Source of the DNA: Megachile rotundata
Taxonomy: Eukaryota; Arthropoda; Insecta; Hymenoptera; Megachilidae
NCBI RefSeq assembly: GCF_050947335.1
Contig: NC_134991.1
Span: forward strand, 5,952,001-6,016,000
Direction of reading: 5' to 3'
Length of the DNA: 64,000 nucleotides
The notes below the pieces were generated by a model. It did not search any database and had not been told where the DNA came from. It saw only the letters and a program-made list of their open reading frames with translations. Of the stretch, positions 1 through 13,604 are shown one piece after another (the stretch's first letter is position 1; each line of letters starts with the position of its first letter). The position numbers and the translations under genes were made by a program.

Positions 1-2020
1 CCGGGCTACTTTTGATTCGTCTTATATTCTGCGTTTATTGATTGATCGGGACGTCAAATTGCTTTCGAGCACTTGCCAGACGTGCTTCTGTCAGACTGAT
101 CTCTGTTATGCTTTCATATTCTCACCAGAACAGTATTCCGGAATATAGAATACTTCCTATCAATATTTCCTGTACTATATTAGCAAGTTACTGTGTTTAA
201 ATTTACAAGAATTATTTAAGAGGCAGATACCGTTCCTTTATGAACAATTCAATAAATTACAGTAATAAAGATTTACGGTTTGTTCGTAAGAGCTATTTTC
301 ATCTGGAGCAAATATTCCTTCCAAAAGCGCACAACGAAATTTATCATTTCATTTATTAATGTATTATCTACATTTGATTTCTATGAGCCAGAAATGTCTG
401 AATTTAATCTCGAGATCATTTTCTAGCCCGAAGGTTCATCATCGATATTAAACGTAGAAGCGTTTTATTATCCCGGTTGGCGTGAATAAAAGAGATTCGA
501 TGGTTATTCTTACGCGACCCAGAGATGGAAATAACGTCCAGCATAAGAGGGGTAAGATGGCCGAAGTGCATTATTACCATAAAATAATGAAAAGGGATCC
601 GGCTGCATTACGGGCCGCAGTCTGTTATGTAGGGGTGGTCCATGATCTTTCTGTGTAGTCCGAGGTATGCATGCCTCGCTGGACAGATAGATAGTCCTGC
701 AATGACGGAGCAGGAGCGATCCTCGTCCTTTCGCAAAGGGCGATACCACATCTATACACGCATCCATCTCTTTCAAAGAAATATCGGTCCTGAACGACGC
801 GTGCTTTGTTCAGCCCACTGTTTCCCTTCCTGACACGTTCTTTAATCTTTCTTGTATTTCTAATTGCACCTTCTGCTCCCTCGAACGCATGCGTCATCGC
901 TATTGTGAAACCTTTTTGAAACTTGCAATTATGTAAAAATATATCGCGGTGTATTATTACCCATTTACAGTATGCAATTAACCTTTTGTACTGGAATTGA
1001 TTCGCTTTCAAATCCAGTTTAACCCATGTTTTAATTAAACACGAAATTATATCATTTGCTAGAGTGCGTTATACATTTATAATACGTAAATCGTGTATTC
1101 TGTAGACTGCATTTCTGTACATTATAAATCATTCAGTCGTATTTTTATGATAGTGGAAACAACCTCCAGTAACCTTTTTTCAGATCCAGCTCTCGTCTCT
1201 TTTTCTAAATATCGTTAACCTATTTTGTTTCAAATAGTTAGCTTTCAACCGTTGTTTCCCGTCTTTAGTTTTCGACTTCTGTTTCGAAATGTTAGTTAGG
1301 AAATTCTGTCTAAAATGGAGATCCTCAGTTTCATCGAGATTAGAAGGCATTCGTCTTGGACGTTGATACAATTACCCCGCGGATGCCCCGAATGGATTCG
1401 TTCCCGCATTTTCAGTGTGCCAGAGGAGAGAAATTATTCGACTTGGCTCATTATCCGGCCGGGTCGATTTACCGGCGTGGAATTCGCCGGTGCTTTCGGT
1501 CGCCGCTTCATTTTCCACGAAACCGGAGATTACGCGCGGCTACGTCGCTCGGTTCCCACACCGACCCGTTGGAATTCGATTTCTGAGTTTCTCCTACGTG
1601 CACCGTCCCCTGCCCTGTGGTCCGCTAAGAAACACACACGTAGATCCCGGCTTCCTCCGGGATGGATGTATACGAAGTTAAGACTGATCGAAGGAAGTAG
1701 GCTTTTACCCGGTCATCGAGTTCTCCCGGAAACCTGATTATTCCAAGTGCAGAAACCGGACTCATCCACTAAATTGACGTTTATGGTTGCCAGTCGTGTT
1801 CGTCACTGCGAACGTTTCAAACTTCACTGTGAAACGACTATTAATTGTTAGACTAATTGTAGGAAAGTAGCTGAAAGAAGTCGTAGTTGAACAGTTTATT
1901 TTAGATGAAGTGACTAGTGACCGTAATATTAATTCAGGTTTACACCAGACACTATATGGTTTTGTAAAGGTGATATACATATGGTTAATTGAAATCTACC
2001 CGTTAGATTAATAACCATTA
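1..2020. other. Unique DNA, no gene recognised
   Basis: This is AT-rich unique sequence with a GC-richer patch at about 1370-1740 that stays open for 140 codons from 1315 on the + strand. That frame overlaps two other open frames on the same strand, shows no domain or motif I recognise, and has no convincing splice sites, so I treat it as chance openness in GC-rich DNA. I see no RNA gene, transposon or array here. Confidence 0.5.
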
Positions 2021-2023
2021 GAT

Positions 2024-2095
2024 ATAACATATGGTACATATGGTTACATATGCATATGGTTACATATGTATATGTACAATATACATATGGTTAAT
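2024..2095. repeat. Short CATATGGTTA-type AT repeat
   Basis: The words ACATATGG and TTACATATG recur about five times within roughly 70 bases, and a related copy lies just upstream near 1975-1990. The block is rich in NdeI-type CATATG palindromes. It is a small, imperfect simple-sequence expansion with no other visible content. Confidence 0.6.
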
Positions 2096-4252
2096 CCTTC
2101 TGAAACTTAGATAACGAAAAATGATTTATTCATGCCCTAAATCTATGTGACATTTGTAGCGTGATGAATTCGGTATGAGATAGTCATTCAGTTCCTCTTC
2201 CATAATTCTCCATTTTCCGCAAGAAAGGGGTTACACCCTTATCCCTAAAATCACAGAGAGCTCGAATTTGCCGGTACGGTACCGATCACCGTTGAGCTCC
2301 CAGAAGGGAAAGAAGGCACTCAATGTCGGTGGCGTGAAAAGAAATATTATTATTCGCAATCCTGCGATGTTACCCGTGCCGGTGTCGAAGTTTCCCCATT
2401 GCGCGATACATCAAGACGTTTATATTCTGTAACCATTGCCTCCCCAGCAGTTGGTCCCTCTTTTCCAGCGGGAGAAAAAGTGGCTTTCTCTGCGTCAGCC
2501 CAACGACACGAAATACGTCGGATTTCGGTATTGTCGAAAAAAAAAGCCGTGAGAGACACAAGAAGCAGAGGGCATCGGATGAAACGCACGAGCGGAACTT
2601 AACATGTGCACTTTATTGTCTCTTAGGTTGAATAACACGCGTTATTTGGCGCGAGACAAATGCTGAAATCGAAGGATAGCGAACCAAGGGTCCCGCGGAA
2701 CTCGTATATTTCTTCTGCCGGCGAAGTGTTTCGCCTCATGAAGGCGAAATCGCCCCCTCTTCTTCTCTCTATCGCTTCCTTCCTTCCTTCCTCTCCTCTT
2801 TCCTGTCGTGAACACGACAGCCTTCCCTTTGTCATCTATCTCGCGACCTGGCGATACATCTCGAACCATGTAGTTTGCTTCGAGTAGTTTGCTTTTGATC
2901 GTGTTCCAGATAAAAAAGTATCCAATTTCGATGTTTCTGGATATGATACGGTCTAGTCTAACCCTCGATCAGGTTCCTATGAATCTAATGCCGCTGAGGT
3001 GATCATATGGACCTGATGAACAATTGAAGGATGTATAAACTCAGGCAATTTTTATTAGGACATCAAGTATTCATTTGTAAAATAAAATATCATATATCAT
3101 TGCAGTCTAAGTAGGGACTCTTTCGGTTTCTTAAGTCTTCTGATCAAAAGACTCTTATGTTAGCTCACATCAGATAGCTGCTGAGTTTGTAAAGAGTTTA
3201 ACACTACTTGATTATGTAGCAGTATAGCAAAATAACATTTATGGTATACAAATGCTGTAGGTATTGAATGGATTATTAGTTATAGCAAATAATGATCTTG
3301 AAGTATCCACATCAAGTTTGATGCAGTGTCCACAGAATCATAATATACCAACTTACAAATTATCTAATTAATAAATAATAATTTATGAACTATCAATTTG
3401 AAGTTGAAGACAGTTCAGCTTGTCTACAATATGAGGTCACGACCTTAGATAGAAAATTGTGACGAAGTTACAAAAAGTCGTAAGTGGTATCGCCAACGTT
3501 TCGAAACCGGTGAGAATCCTTGTACATCCTCTTGATCACGATACGAAGTTTGTGCTTCAAAGAAGGTCTTCAGCCACTCGTTTACTTCTCCCTTATCACT
3601 CGTCACCTGGCTGACACGAAGTCGACGTTCACGTTAAATCGATTTGCCGTTTCTAACACTTGCTGCTTAATAGCCGGTAATTGAAGGCTGGCGTGGAACG
3701 GCCGTGTATCACGCACGCCACGATCGTGCCCGACGGAATGCCGAACGTCTCGTAGAACGGTGGCGCGTGTCGAAGCGGATCACCGACGACAAATTTTCAC
3801 CGATACACCGCGTTCCTGGTACCCGCCAGAATGCGGCTAATGATTTCCTGACGAGTGCAACGGGAGCACGAAACAAGCGAAAAAACAGAGGGAAAAAGCA
3901 TAAAGTGGCTGAGCTTTGCACGCGCGGTCAGCTGCGACAAATCTATAAATGTAATGTTCAATAATGTTACCCCTAGCGAAAAGCGGTATATCGCATGACC
4001 GCACGGCACCCTCGACACGCGAACAACGCCGCCATCACGAATCTATTCTTCTGTATCAGCGTTTATTGCCTGGGACGCCCTTCGAGGAAACAGACGTCTT
4101 TATATGCCTAGACTTGCGGTTTACTGGACCATCCTTCGAGATTACGTCACGTGTTACTAGGACACTCGGGGACTAAACAGAATCGATAACATCGTTTGAA
4201 TGGCGAGATCATTCTGTTCATGTAAATTACTTATAGCAATGGTTTCATTTAT

Positions 4253-4270
4253 TGATACTTTAAAGTATCA
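4253..4270. repeat. 18-bp perfect palindrome
   Basis: The sequence from 4253 to 4270 (TGATACTTTAAAGTATCA) equals its own reverse complement with no spacer. It lies in AT-rich unique DNA next to several CATATG palindromes. It could be a dimeric protein binding site, or simply chance in AT-rich sequence. Confidence 0.85.
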
Positions 4271-5974
4271 TATGTTGTTTACATATGTTGTTATTCATAT
4301 GTCATTAGATATAAGACTTCTTAGGAATATAGATATTTTCGACATAATTATTTTTAAACATTTTGATTTGCAACTTTTGGGACCTTGACAATGTTAAAAG
4401 ACATGAAGTTAACCAAGTATAAAATCATTTATAACGTTCTTCATTTATACTGAAATTAAGTTACGAATGAACGCGTTGTATATTTGTTATTTATAAGAAA
4501 AAGTCTATTAATATGAACATCTCCAAATAAATTCTATGAGATAATATAATAGTAAAAGTGTGTCAGTGAAAGGACATGGAAATGTAAAAGCACACTTTGC
4601 TCGACATCTCGAAACTTGATCCATTTCGTTCATAGGATAAGCGGAGTACTTGAAACGGTTCAATATAGTTTTAATTTGGTTCGATCGAGAGGATGTAGCG
4701 CAATAATCTTTTCAAACAACGTGGGGCTCTAGCTGTACACGTACCACCCTGCAGGTGAGCTGTTGCCTCGGAAACGTAGCGAACGGGGTAACGCGGGGTT
4801 AAGATTTCAAGGCGTATTCGTGTACGAGAAACCGGGATTTATCGATTATTATCAGTGCATCTTGGATAGCTCTAAATCAAACACACGGCTTGATTGAAGT
4901 GCACTCGGCTGAAAAGGGGTAAAGGGTAAGAGGCCTCCACGGTCTCTCATCATCGGGGATTAAACTGTTATTGCAAACTTTCCGCGGTGCCTGGCGTCGA
5001 CGACGACGAACGAGGATGACGACGCCCGACGTCGTCGACGAACGCGACGTTATATTGAGCGTCGTGAAATTAAAATACAGGACGAAAGTTTACACATTGG
5101 ATAACGCGCCGCCACTCCCGGCACCCGTCAATATTGAAATCCGGAAATTGTGACACGCCGTCCGCTTGTTCCAGGCCTCTCCTCTTCCGTCGACCGGTTT
5201 TTCGACGCCCAGCCACACTGATTTCCACCGGTTTTAGGATTTTCGACTCGCCACGCGCGAAATCATGGACGAGCTGTCACGAGATTAAGTCGGCTGACGC
5301 GGAACATTTGTTTCGAAGCGCGTTGCCTGGAAATTGTGCTCCATGCAAATAAATCCGATATTTTCAATTTCGACTGTCTCGCGGAAAAATGAAAAAATGA
5401 TCGCGAATAAATAAATCGATATAAATAGGAAGGTAAACCGATTCTGGCTCGTTCGACAGCTCATTTTGAACAGGATTTTTTTAATCTACTGAAACTAGTG
5501 GAGTAAATAATTAAAATGAAAAATTTATTCAGTATTTGTATCACAAACTTTGTAGATTAATCACCTGTCATAATCAGAAGTAGTTTAGAATAATATTAAT
5601 AGTATAAAAGTATAGCATATGAATTATAAAAGTACTTATGCTAACAGCAAGAAATAAAAGAAACAAATAGCATAAAAAAGTGTACACGGAAAAATTCTAG
5701 TCACACAATCTCCGTCATTTAATAAAAGAAAAATTTAAATGTGCAGCAAGAAGAAAATAAAAGACGAGAGGGAAAACAGTGGCAGGGTAACAGAAAATAA
5801 AAATGAATGAATGTTTCTTGTTTACGCTGTTATTTTTCCTCCGTGTTTTCCCCGTTTTCTAACTTTCCTTTAACGGACCTTTCTCTCGTTTATAAATTGC
5901 GAGAGGAGAATCGGGGGCGCATGCGAACGTATATCTCGGATAAATTCATCGACAATCGCGTCCAGTGACGTTAA

Positions 5975-6180
5975 TTGGCACCTCTCGTGTGCTGTTCGAA
6001 AGATGACGTATCTCGTTCGAGAATGTTTTCCTGTTTGTCGAGTGTACAAGAGAAAACAATTCTCGCGCGAGCGGTAAGTAATCATCGTCGACGCGAGTGC
6101 ACGCTCGAAATTGTCTCGCTGGTTCTTCGTTACAGAGCGCGCGAGCTGCACGCGGAATTCGCGATGAGTTTAATCACGAC
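5975..6180 (+). other. Candidate two-exon fragment with a 62-bp intron
   Basis: A GTAAGT donor follows GCG at 6073/6074. The sequence TTCTTCGTTACAG forms an acceptor ending at 6135, and a second strong GTAAGT donor follows GAC at 6180/6181. This defines a possible 62-bp intron (6074-6135) and a 45-nt internal exon (6136-6180). If the upstream frame from the ATG at 5975 is used, the reading frame stays open through the splice, because exon 1 ends in phase 0 and the 45-nt exon has no stop. The predicted peptide resembles nothing I know, and the opposite strand is also open here (5870-6151, 93 codons). The fragment could be coding, a 5' untranslated exon, or chance in a GC-richer patch. Confidence 0.2.
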
Positions 6181-8274
6181 GTAAGTGCATTACAGAAATC
6201 GATACTCCACACTCTGGGTGAATAACCCTTCGTTGTTCGATACACTTTCGACGCCTTTCAATTGTGTTTTTTATACGATGGATGCAATTTTATCGCTTGA
6301 ACAAACACTGTAAGCGAAATAGAATAGTTACGTATTCAATTATCTTCATTCTTTGTGCAATCGTTAAACTTTCTCGTACAATTTTTTTACCATTTGCTAC
6401 GATCACTAATTTGAGGCATGTTAGGCGAAGAGTTAAGGGATGACAGGGTAAAAATAAAATATATTTATCGTTTTTATAAATTATATGATATGTCAAGACA
6501 TATGATACTAAGTTTACAATGTATCCCGATATGTATACGTAACGTTATAATATTAATATAAATATTTATATATATTTATATTTCTGAATTTCTAGTTTGT
6601 TATATTCCTATATAGTCAATGTAGATAATCTACAATTATCAGGATTTTCAAGTTAATCTTCCAGCACAAGTTCTCTCAAAATCAATATCCTTACACTCAG
6701 TGGTTTCCATCTTTACATACCATGATTATTTTTCGAAATGATTTTTTTCCCCTTTTGCCACTGTTTGTTCGGCTGAGTGGAAAGGAGTGTTCCCGCCACC
6801 GCAGTCATTCCTTGAAAATCCGTTCGAGGACAGTAATCGAACGATCAATCGAATCCTCCACGCTTCAACGTCCTCTCCGGTTTCAAACGGCAATAGTCTT
6901 TATTCCGTTTCCAGAAGAGTCCACTCGGTCCCGGAGTGGAAAAAGGCGACCGGTCGCAAAAGTGGCGGGAACGGGAGGTGGGATAGGTAAGCTTCGAATT
7001 CCGTTTCTAGGAACCCGTGAAATCCCGCAGTTTACTTGAACCCGGCGAACGACTCGGCCGAAGACAGTTTGCAGCGCGATAAAACCTGCTCCTTCACCCT
7101 TCGACGCAGCCACCGACTAATGGAAGGTGTCGATAGGGCTCGCAGGGGTCGAAGTTTACATAGGTGGGTGGTGGTGGTTGTCGGGGGGTGAGAACGACAG
7201 AGAGTAACCGGGGGTGAGACAGAGAGAAAGGGCAACTCCAATCTCGACGCGGCAGGATGACTACCCATCGCCATGTTGGATTTCATTTTCATTTCTACCG
7301 GCGTTCGATCACTGCGCGTGCGTCCCCGTTTCTGTGTGTGGCGTTGGTTCGCCGGCGTGGAAAGCGGAAAACGTCAGTGCTCGGCCGTACGCCGTTGGCG
7401 AGGGTGCTCGTACGCGGAATCGCTCTCGAGTTCGCCAAGAATCACCCTCTGTTTACGTATGCAAATGAGTACGGATCAATGCCGTTAATTAGGATTCCCG
7501 ATCCCGTTCCTTTCAAGGATGTCTATTTGTCCGACTGTTCTTCGCCTTCGCCGTTTCTATCTCAATTTAGCGGCCGCGGTTATCTTATACGCCTACGATA
7601 AGCTTGTAACTTATGCGACGTACGCATCGGTCTCGCACGGCCGAACAACCATAATCGTACGTGGCGGTGTATAATCATACGTGCCAACCTTCTCTCCCCA
7701 CCTCTCGGATCGACCTCTCATCCATTGGTTATCCCTTCCCTTTTTTCCTTTTCATTCTTGCTCCTCTGGTTTCTTCTTGTTCCTCTTCGGCTCGGGGCCG
7801 CTTTGCTTCCACTTCCTGCTGGATTCCTACGGGTCCCCGTCGCGCGACCACCTCCTCGCTCCGTTGTTCTCTACGGTTCTTGGAAATTTTTTGAAACACC
7901 TTGCAACTTTCTTTGCCTTCTGTTTTGTTCTCGGAAACGAACTCACGCGTTCTCTGCTCTTTTATGTGTGCGTCTCTGTGTATGTCTTTGCCTTTCTCTC
8001 GCATCTCGATTTACTTTACAGCCTCTTTAAGTTTCTTCGAGATTCCTTGGATTGTTCGTTCAGTTTCTCCGCGTCTGAAAGACCGATATCCAACGTTTCT
8101 TTCTAATTTCTTCCATGTTTGTCTTTCGACTTTGTCCGTCCCTTTCCGAACCTTCTCTTTCGTCTTCTTTCGAATTCGACAGCATTCGTTGCTGGCTCTC
8201 TGTTTTATCGCTTGATCGATACCTTTGTGTTGAAGTTCTTACTCCGTTTTTTTCAGTGAAGACTTCATACTTAC

Positions 8275-8470
8275 TAGGAGTATAAAGTATTAGGAGAACT
8301 AGAAGTGTAGGAATATAGGGACATAGAAGGTTAAGATTTGGGAATATGAAGGTGAACTTAGAGATCTGAAGATGAAGGTATTTAGTGGCCCAGAGATATA
8401 GGGACTCATGTATGTAGACATGTTGCTAAGAATGTATGGATCTAGGAATAAGTCTTAGGAATACAAAAAC
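8275..8470. repeat. Degenerate AGGAATATAGGGA-type repeat
   Basis: Words such as TAGGAATA, TAGGGACATAG and TAGGAGAAC recur irregularly on the + strand. The block resembles a heavily decayed member of the G-rich minisatellite family seen elsewhere in the window. No exact unit can be defined by eye. Confidence 0.4.
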
Positions 8471-8479
8471 ACAAGAATT

Positions 8480-11400
8480 GTGAAATGCAGTAATAAGACT
8501 TAATAAGATATAGATCTAATAAAGACTTCTCATCAATGAAAATTACCCAATTATCATTACAATCGAAAGTTACATTAATAAGGGTTGCACTCGTGCATTA
8601 ACGACACCTTTCAAATCGATCTCGATTTTTAAGCAAACAGTAGACAAGTTAACGTATCCGTAAGAGCAGCAACCCTTAATTAACCTTGGCTACTATGTAA
8701 TAAGGAGGAAGCAAAATACATGCATCAAGAAACAGGCGTAGCGAGAAAATGACATCCTGTCCCTCTGAAGAATTGAAAAAACGTCGCAATGGATCAGTTA
8801 TGCGTGCCGGCCACGAATGTCGTACGAATGAAAATCGTATCGATTTAAATGAAGCTCACGAACCAGACGCTCGAAACGATCAGTAACGTAGTAATGATAC
8901 GGGACAGTGTGCCGCATGATTTTGTAATCTCTCGAAATAATACCTGTAGGTACGTTAGCCGACGATCTAACCGGGCATTACGAAAGCACGTCAAGACGAA
9001 GATGTCTTCGTTTCATGGCTGACGGTGTCGAGTCGCGGAAATTATATCGGTGAGGCGCGACAGGATGTCCACCGGCTAATGACGGTAATCACGTTGGCTG
9101 GGTATAATGTCTTTGTTCGAAGGTCTTCAGACACCTACCACCGAGAAACTATTCACCTGGCGCTAAGGATAAGTACAGACACATTGAACAATCAGGGGAT
9201 CACGGGTGCAGCGATGATATTTCGCGGTTACAGTTATTTTGATTTATGATAAAGGTTTAATGAGTTGTTTACTGTGGAACAAGTATTTGGGAATTTAGGA
9301 TTTTGGGATTTAGGACTTTGGGGATATTTGATGGAGTTTCAACCAAAAACTACTACATAGGATCAATTGAAATTTTTCACAAAAAAGTCTTCCTTTATCA
9401 GTTGTTAGAATATAAAATTTGCGGGTTAATTGTGAAGGTAGCTGTGAAAAGATACAATTAAATCCTCTATTGAGAAAAAACCTAATAGAAACACCCACGA
9501 CAGGCAGTTTAGCGATGAAGTCGTTGCATCGGATCTAATTCACTTTGACTCGGTATTTTCGCAAAATAAGCGGCTGTAAGTCTGGCAACGAATACGAGAC
9601 AGCGGATATATTTATCAGGAAGCGTTTCGCGTTTCGCGAGAAGCGGAAATTATTCGTAGATACAGTAGGAGAGCCACGGGTCTAAGGCAAATATAATTAG
9701 GTATTCTCTTTATTGATATTTCGCGTGTAGCCGGCGCATTCGAGCGCACTTACAATACACCGTTGCTTTGCTTCTTCGCGCTGCATGCACTCGTAGCATG
9801 GCGGAAGGAGAGAATTATCGCCTCGCCGTCGGAGTTACCAACGAAATTAATGGGCGTGTAACATTGTCGAGGAAAAGTCCCTTCCATTGTGAGAGGAGGG
9901 CGCTAGATGAGTTTCAGTGGCAATGAAAATCATCACGGTTGCCGGGGCTGGTAATTAAAAGGTAATGAGCTCACGGTTATGCAGATTGCGGCGAAGTTGA
10001 CGCGCGTTGTGCAGCTAGAGGTTATATTGCAACGGCATTGCCGCGTGTATCGCAGCCACACGGCTATTGATCGACGAGAAGAGAAGTAGCACCACCGAAG
10101 GATTGTACGCTGGTTGAATTCTATTTTACCTTCGCGGCTACGAAGGTACAAAGCGAGCTACGGGCTTGGAAACTTCGGGCTAGGGGTTGGAAACCAGTCG
10201 CTGCAACAATTCTCGATCGAGTATCAACTTCTCTACCCTCGTTGCAACGTTTGTTCTCTCTATTAGATGCTTGCCAAACAAATTTTCTTCTTCACTGACC
10301 GACTTTTTTTATGACCATTGACACGTATTTTCCTGCTTGACCATCACATGTGGTCAGATACATAATACACCTTATTAAGGTACTTAATCCTTCAGTAGGC
10401 GCATATGGTCTCAATACACCATTCATTTACTTTTCGTATAAATAAATTCACTCAATTTGCAAATATGTCCACCGTGATATGTTAATCACCTAATATTACG
10501 TAATATGGTAAACAGTGTTCCAGGATGTGTGATCGCGATGTTGGCTGAAAAAATACAGGTCGCAAGGAAAAGAGAGTTTTCATCTTCCACATATTAATAA
10601 ATTTAGAGAAAGTAGCAATTAGGCAGAAAAATCTGATATAATCGAAATAAATTTTTGCAAAGAAATATCTAATACAGAGGTCCAAGGGTGTAACTGAAAG
10701 TCCACGTCGAAGGGTGTCCTTTTTAATAAAACAGTCATACATTCGATTTATCGTGGACGGTGTCCATCTCGAGGCTGACTATTTTCCACTTGGGGCGATC
10801 ACGTATCGCCCGGTGCCGTGGGTGTCGGATACGGATCGAGGGGGTCGTGATTTGTCGAGCAGGAGACCGCATATTTACGGTCCGCTTGACCGGTCTGGGC
10901 CACTCGGCTTACACGGCTCTATGTATTTTCTGAATTTCACATTTCCCGAGGCATTTCCAAAGGGATATTGAGTTCCGTTCTCGTAGCTGGCAGCGAAGTC
11001 TGCGAGGGTTACCGCCACTCGAGCCACCGACTCCGTCAGTCGATAAGGGCTTTGATATGCTAAGTCCGAATGATCTGGCTCTGGAGATGCGTGAACCGAC
11101 CACGCATCTCCACAATTGGAATTCGAGAACTAGCCGGAGCCGACTATAGCCACGAAATTGTACGTCCCCTATCTCCGTGCCGGGCCTTCGCCACTCGAGA
11201 TGAAAATCGAGACGCTTCTGACCGGCTATCTTGTGCTCGTTGATCGAAAATTGATGTCGAGGAGCTCTCTCTAAGAAACGTCCTCACCCTTGATAGATGG
11301 CCACCAGACACGATTATGAAAATCTTGTAGGTTGATAGAAAATTATAGGGCTACTTCAGCAAAGTGCATTTTTCACCCTTGCAACGAAATTCAATGTCCT

Positions 11401-12240
11401 TTTATTTCATACTTGAATTGTATGTTTTTATTACATACTTGGATTTATTTCATACTTGAGTTCAAAGATGAGTATTTCAATATGCAGCTATATGTACAGT
11501 TCAATATGTGTTAATTTAATGCAAATGTGTCCTAACACATGACTGTTAAATTAATTGTCTGAAGGAAATAAGTAAGAGAAATAAGTTGTTGGGTGTTCTT
11601 CATGCATTATACAATAATATATACATGTTCAAGCATATACATTAATTTTCCTGTTTTTCGTTTCTTTTTTTTTTTAAATTCTGTATTATCGTGTGTCTGA
11701 CTACATCCATCAGTTATGGTGTTAGGGAAGTATTAATAAGTGTATACATTGTAGAATATTCATCTGAAAATTGTGCATAACCAGGAGACACTTAATCAAA
11801 TGTTTTTGCAACAGGATAAACTGGCGAGTGTTTGATGCAGGAGGTAGAAAATTTCGAGAAACAGTACTGTTTACTTCCCGAATTTCCACTCAATTAAATC
11901 ACCGTCTCGCGGCGGCGATAAATAACCCGGCTGTCTAACGTTGGGAACGCCGTTTTGCCGATGCATCAATCACGGACGACGGGAAGGAAAGTAGAATGGA
12001 TCGAAAGAAGGGAACAGTAGCTATCGGAAAAGAGGACTTGAGGATTCACCGTTTTATTACACTCGAAGCGTTCGAAGCTGTCCACGAGACGACTAGATTT
12101 CTGGAGGGTAGATTAACCTAAGTAAAGGCAAATAAAAGGCGTTCTTATGGCACGAGATCGTTTTACTGCAAATTGCTTTTAAGATCGTAATGTGGATATT
12201 TGAAAAATACGGGTTAAGAACAATGACGGGGAGATCAAGT
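8480..12240. other. Unique DNA, no gene recognised
   Basis: This unique DNA includes GC-richer patches at about 8750-9240, 9540-10200 and 10750-11260. A short G-rich repeat fragment of the GATTTAGG type lies at about 9290-9335. A run of T follows pyrimidine-rich DNA near 11660. All open frames are under 90 codons, mutually overlapping and without recognisable motifs. Confidence 0.5.
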
Positions 12241-12244
12241 GCTC

Positions 12245-12740
12245 GTAAAGACCTTGGAATTTAGGTATTTAGGTATATTGTAGCTTTAGACGTGCGGAGT
12301 TTTCTATTTGTGGAGGTGGAAAGGGAGTTCTTTCGATAATTTAGAGTTTAGGAATTTAGGAGTTTGTAACATTTGTAGGGTTGGAGTTTAGGAACTTGGG
12401 AATTTGGAAAAGGAGGAATATGGACATTTGGAAATTTGGAGATTTGGTAATATGTGAATGCAGGGTTTAGGTATTTGGAGATTTAGGGATTTAGGGATTT
12501 ATAGATTTGGACATTTAGGGAATTAGGGGTGTAGTGATGTAGGGATGTAGGGATTTAGAAATTTACTGATTTAGGGATTTAAGGATTCGGAGACCTAGAA
12601 ATTTGGATTTTTGGAATTTGGGGATTGAAGACTTTGGACTTTAAGAATTTAAGAATTTAGAAATTTGGACTTGAGGAATTTATACTTCAGGAATTGGGAC
12701 TTTAGATATCCAGAAAGTTGAGAATCTAGAAATCTATAAA
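12245..12740 (+). repeat. Degenerate G-rich minisatellite (GATTTAGG family)
   Basis: The + strand is built of diverged copies of GGATTTAGG, GGAATTTGG and GGGATGTAG spaced 8 to 16 bases apart. The repeat is clearest at about 12470-12640 and decays on both sides. It is related to the homogeneous 16-bp arrays at 24 and 31 kb, but its period has been blurred by substitutions and small indels. Confidence 0.8.
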
Positions 12741-12744
12741 TCTC

Positions 12745-13600
12745 AACCCAAGAATGATTTCATTTGCACCCTCATATTCCCTAAGTCCAACCGTCTTATA
12801 AATCCATAACCAAGCATCAATACAGCCATCCGCGCAGCGCACGATTTCATCGTCTGCAGTCATCCTATTTTTTTTACATTATGTACGGGTGTTCGGAAGA
12901 AACGAACGACCAACACAATTTGTTCGCGAGGATACACTTGTCGGTCGACAGGGCCAGGTACATCGGACCGGTACCCAAGTGCTTCTGTCCTGGGATCCGC
13001 GTTAGGAGCAGGTCCCGAGCCGTTGGAGCATAAAGAACTCACTGAACCATATTTAGCGCTATCCTGTTGTATTAAGGCTCGTCGAGAGGCGCCGGTCGAT
13101 AAGACACGACGTGTTAAAAGTTTCGAATGATACGTCTACACGGGACGCGTTATAATACGCGCGTCGGCGAATAAAGCTGATGTGCGAACGAGGTGTCCGA
13201 GGCCACGTTCCACAGAGCCCACGGGACACTGGCTTGTGGGAATTTTTTCGCTGGAACGATCTGGCTAGACGTTGATCGGACGAAACTTGGCTACACGGGT
13301 TACCTTGTTCTACGAATTCACGGTGTACACGGATCGTCAGTATCTGATTGTTCACGTCGTAACACGACACGATTGAGTCATCTATATCTGTACTATCACG
13401 GTGTCCTGTAATGTGTCCGCTTCAATAATTTATTCTGCATGTGATGGTTATTTGATGACCTTGACCGAGGTTTAACCCTTGACCTTCGCAAGGGTTTAAG
13501 GTAAATTTGGTACTGTGGTTATGTTGGAGTAGATTGGGTTTTCGAAAATGGAGAATATAATGCAGTATTGGAATATAACGTATATAATGTAACGTATAAC
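12745..13600. other. Unique DNA, no gene recognised
   Basis: This CpG-containing unique DNA lies between the G-rich array and the ACATATA satellite. Open frames on both strands at 13059-13411 (103 codons on the minus strand, 72 on the plus strand) overlap each other and carry no recognisable motif. Confidence 0.5.
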
Positions 13601-13604
13601 ATAA

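Larger units (their letters stand above)
2100..8270. other. Mostly unique DNA with GC-richer islands
   Basis: No complete gene is recognisable. CpG-containing, GC-richer islands occur at about 2260-2850, 3670-4170, 4970-5350, 5880-6190 and 6780-7640, separated by AT-rich DNA. A pyrimidine-rich tract on the + strand runs from about 7690 to 8200 and ends with an acceptor-like TTTTTTTCAG at 8247-8256. The open frames in that tract (up to 141 codons) are rich in Phe, Ser and Leu because of the pyrimidine bias and match no family I know. Candidate splice sites at 6.07-6.18 kb are listed separately. Confidence 0.5.

Noticed and set aside
7681..8106. 141-codon open frame in a pyrimidine-rich tract
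   Set aside because: Pyrimidine bias removes stop codons on this strand. Three overlapping frames are open there, and the composition (Phe, Leu, Ser) follows from the bias.
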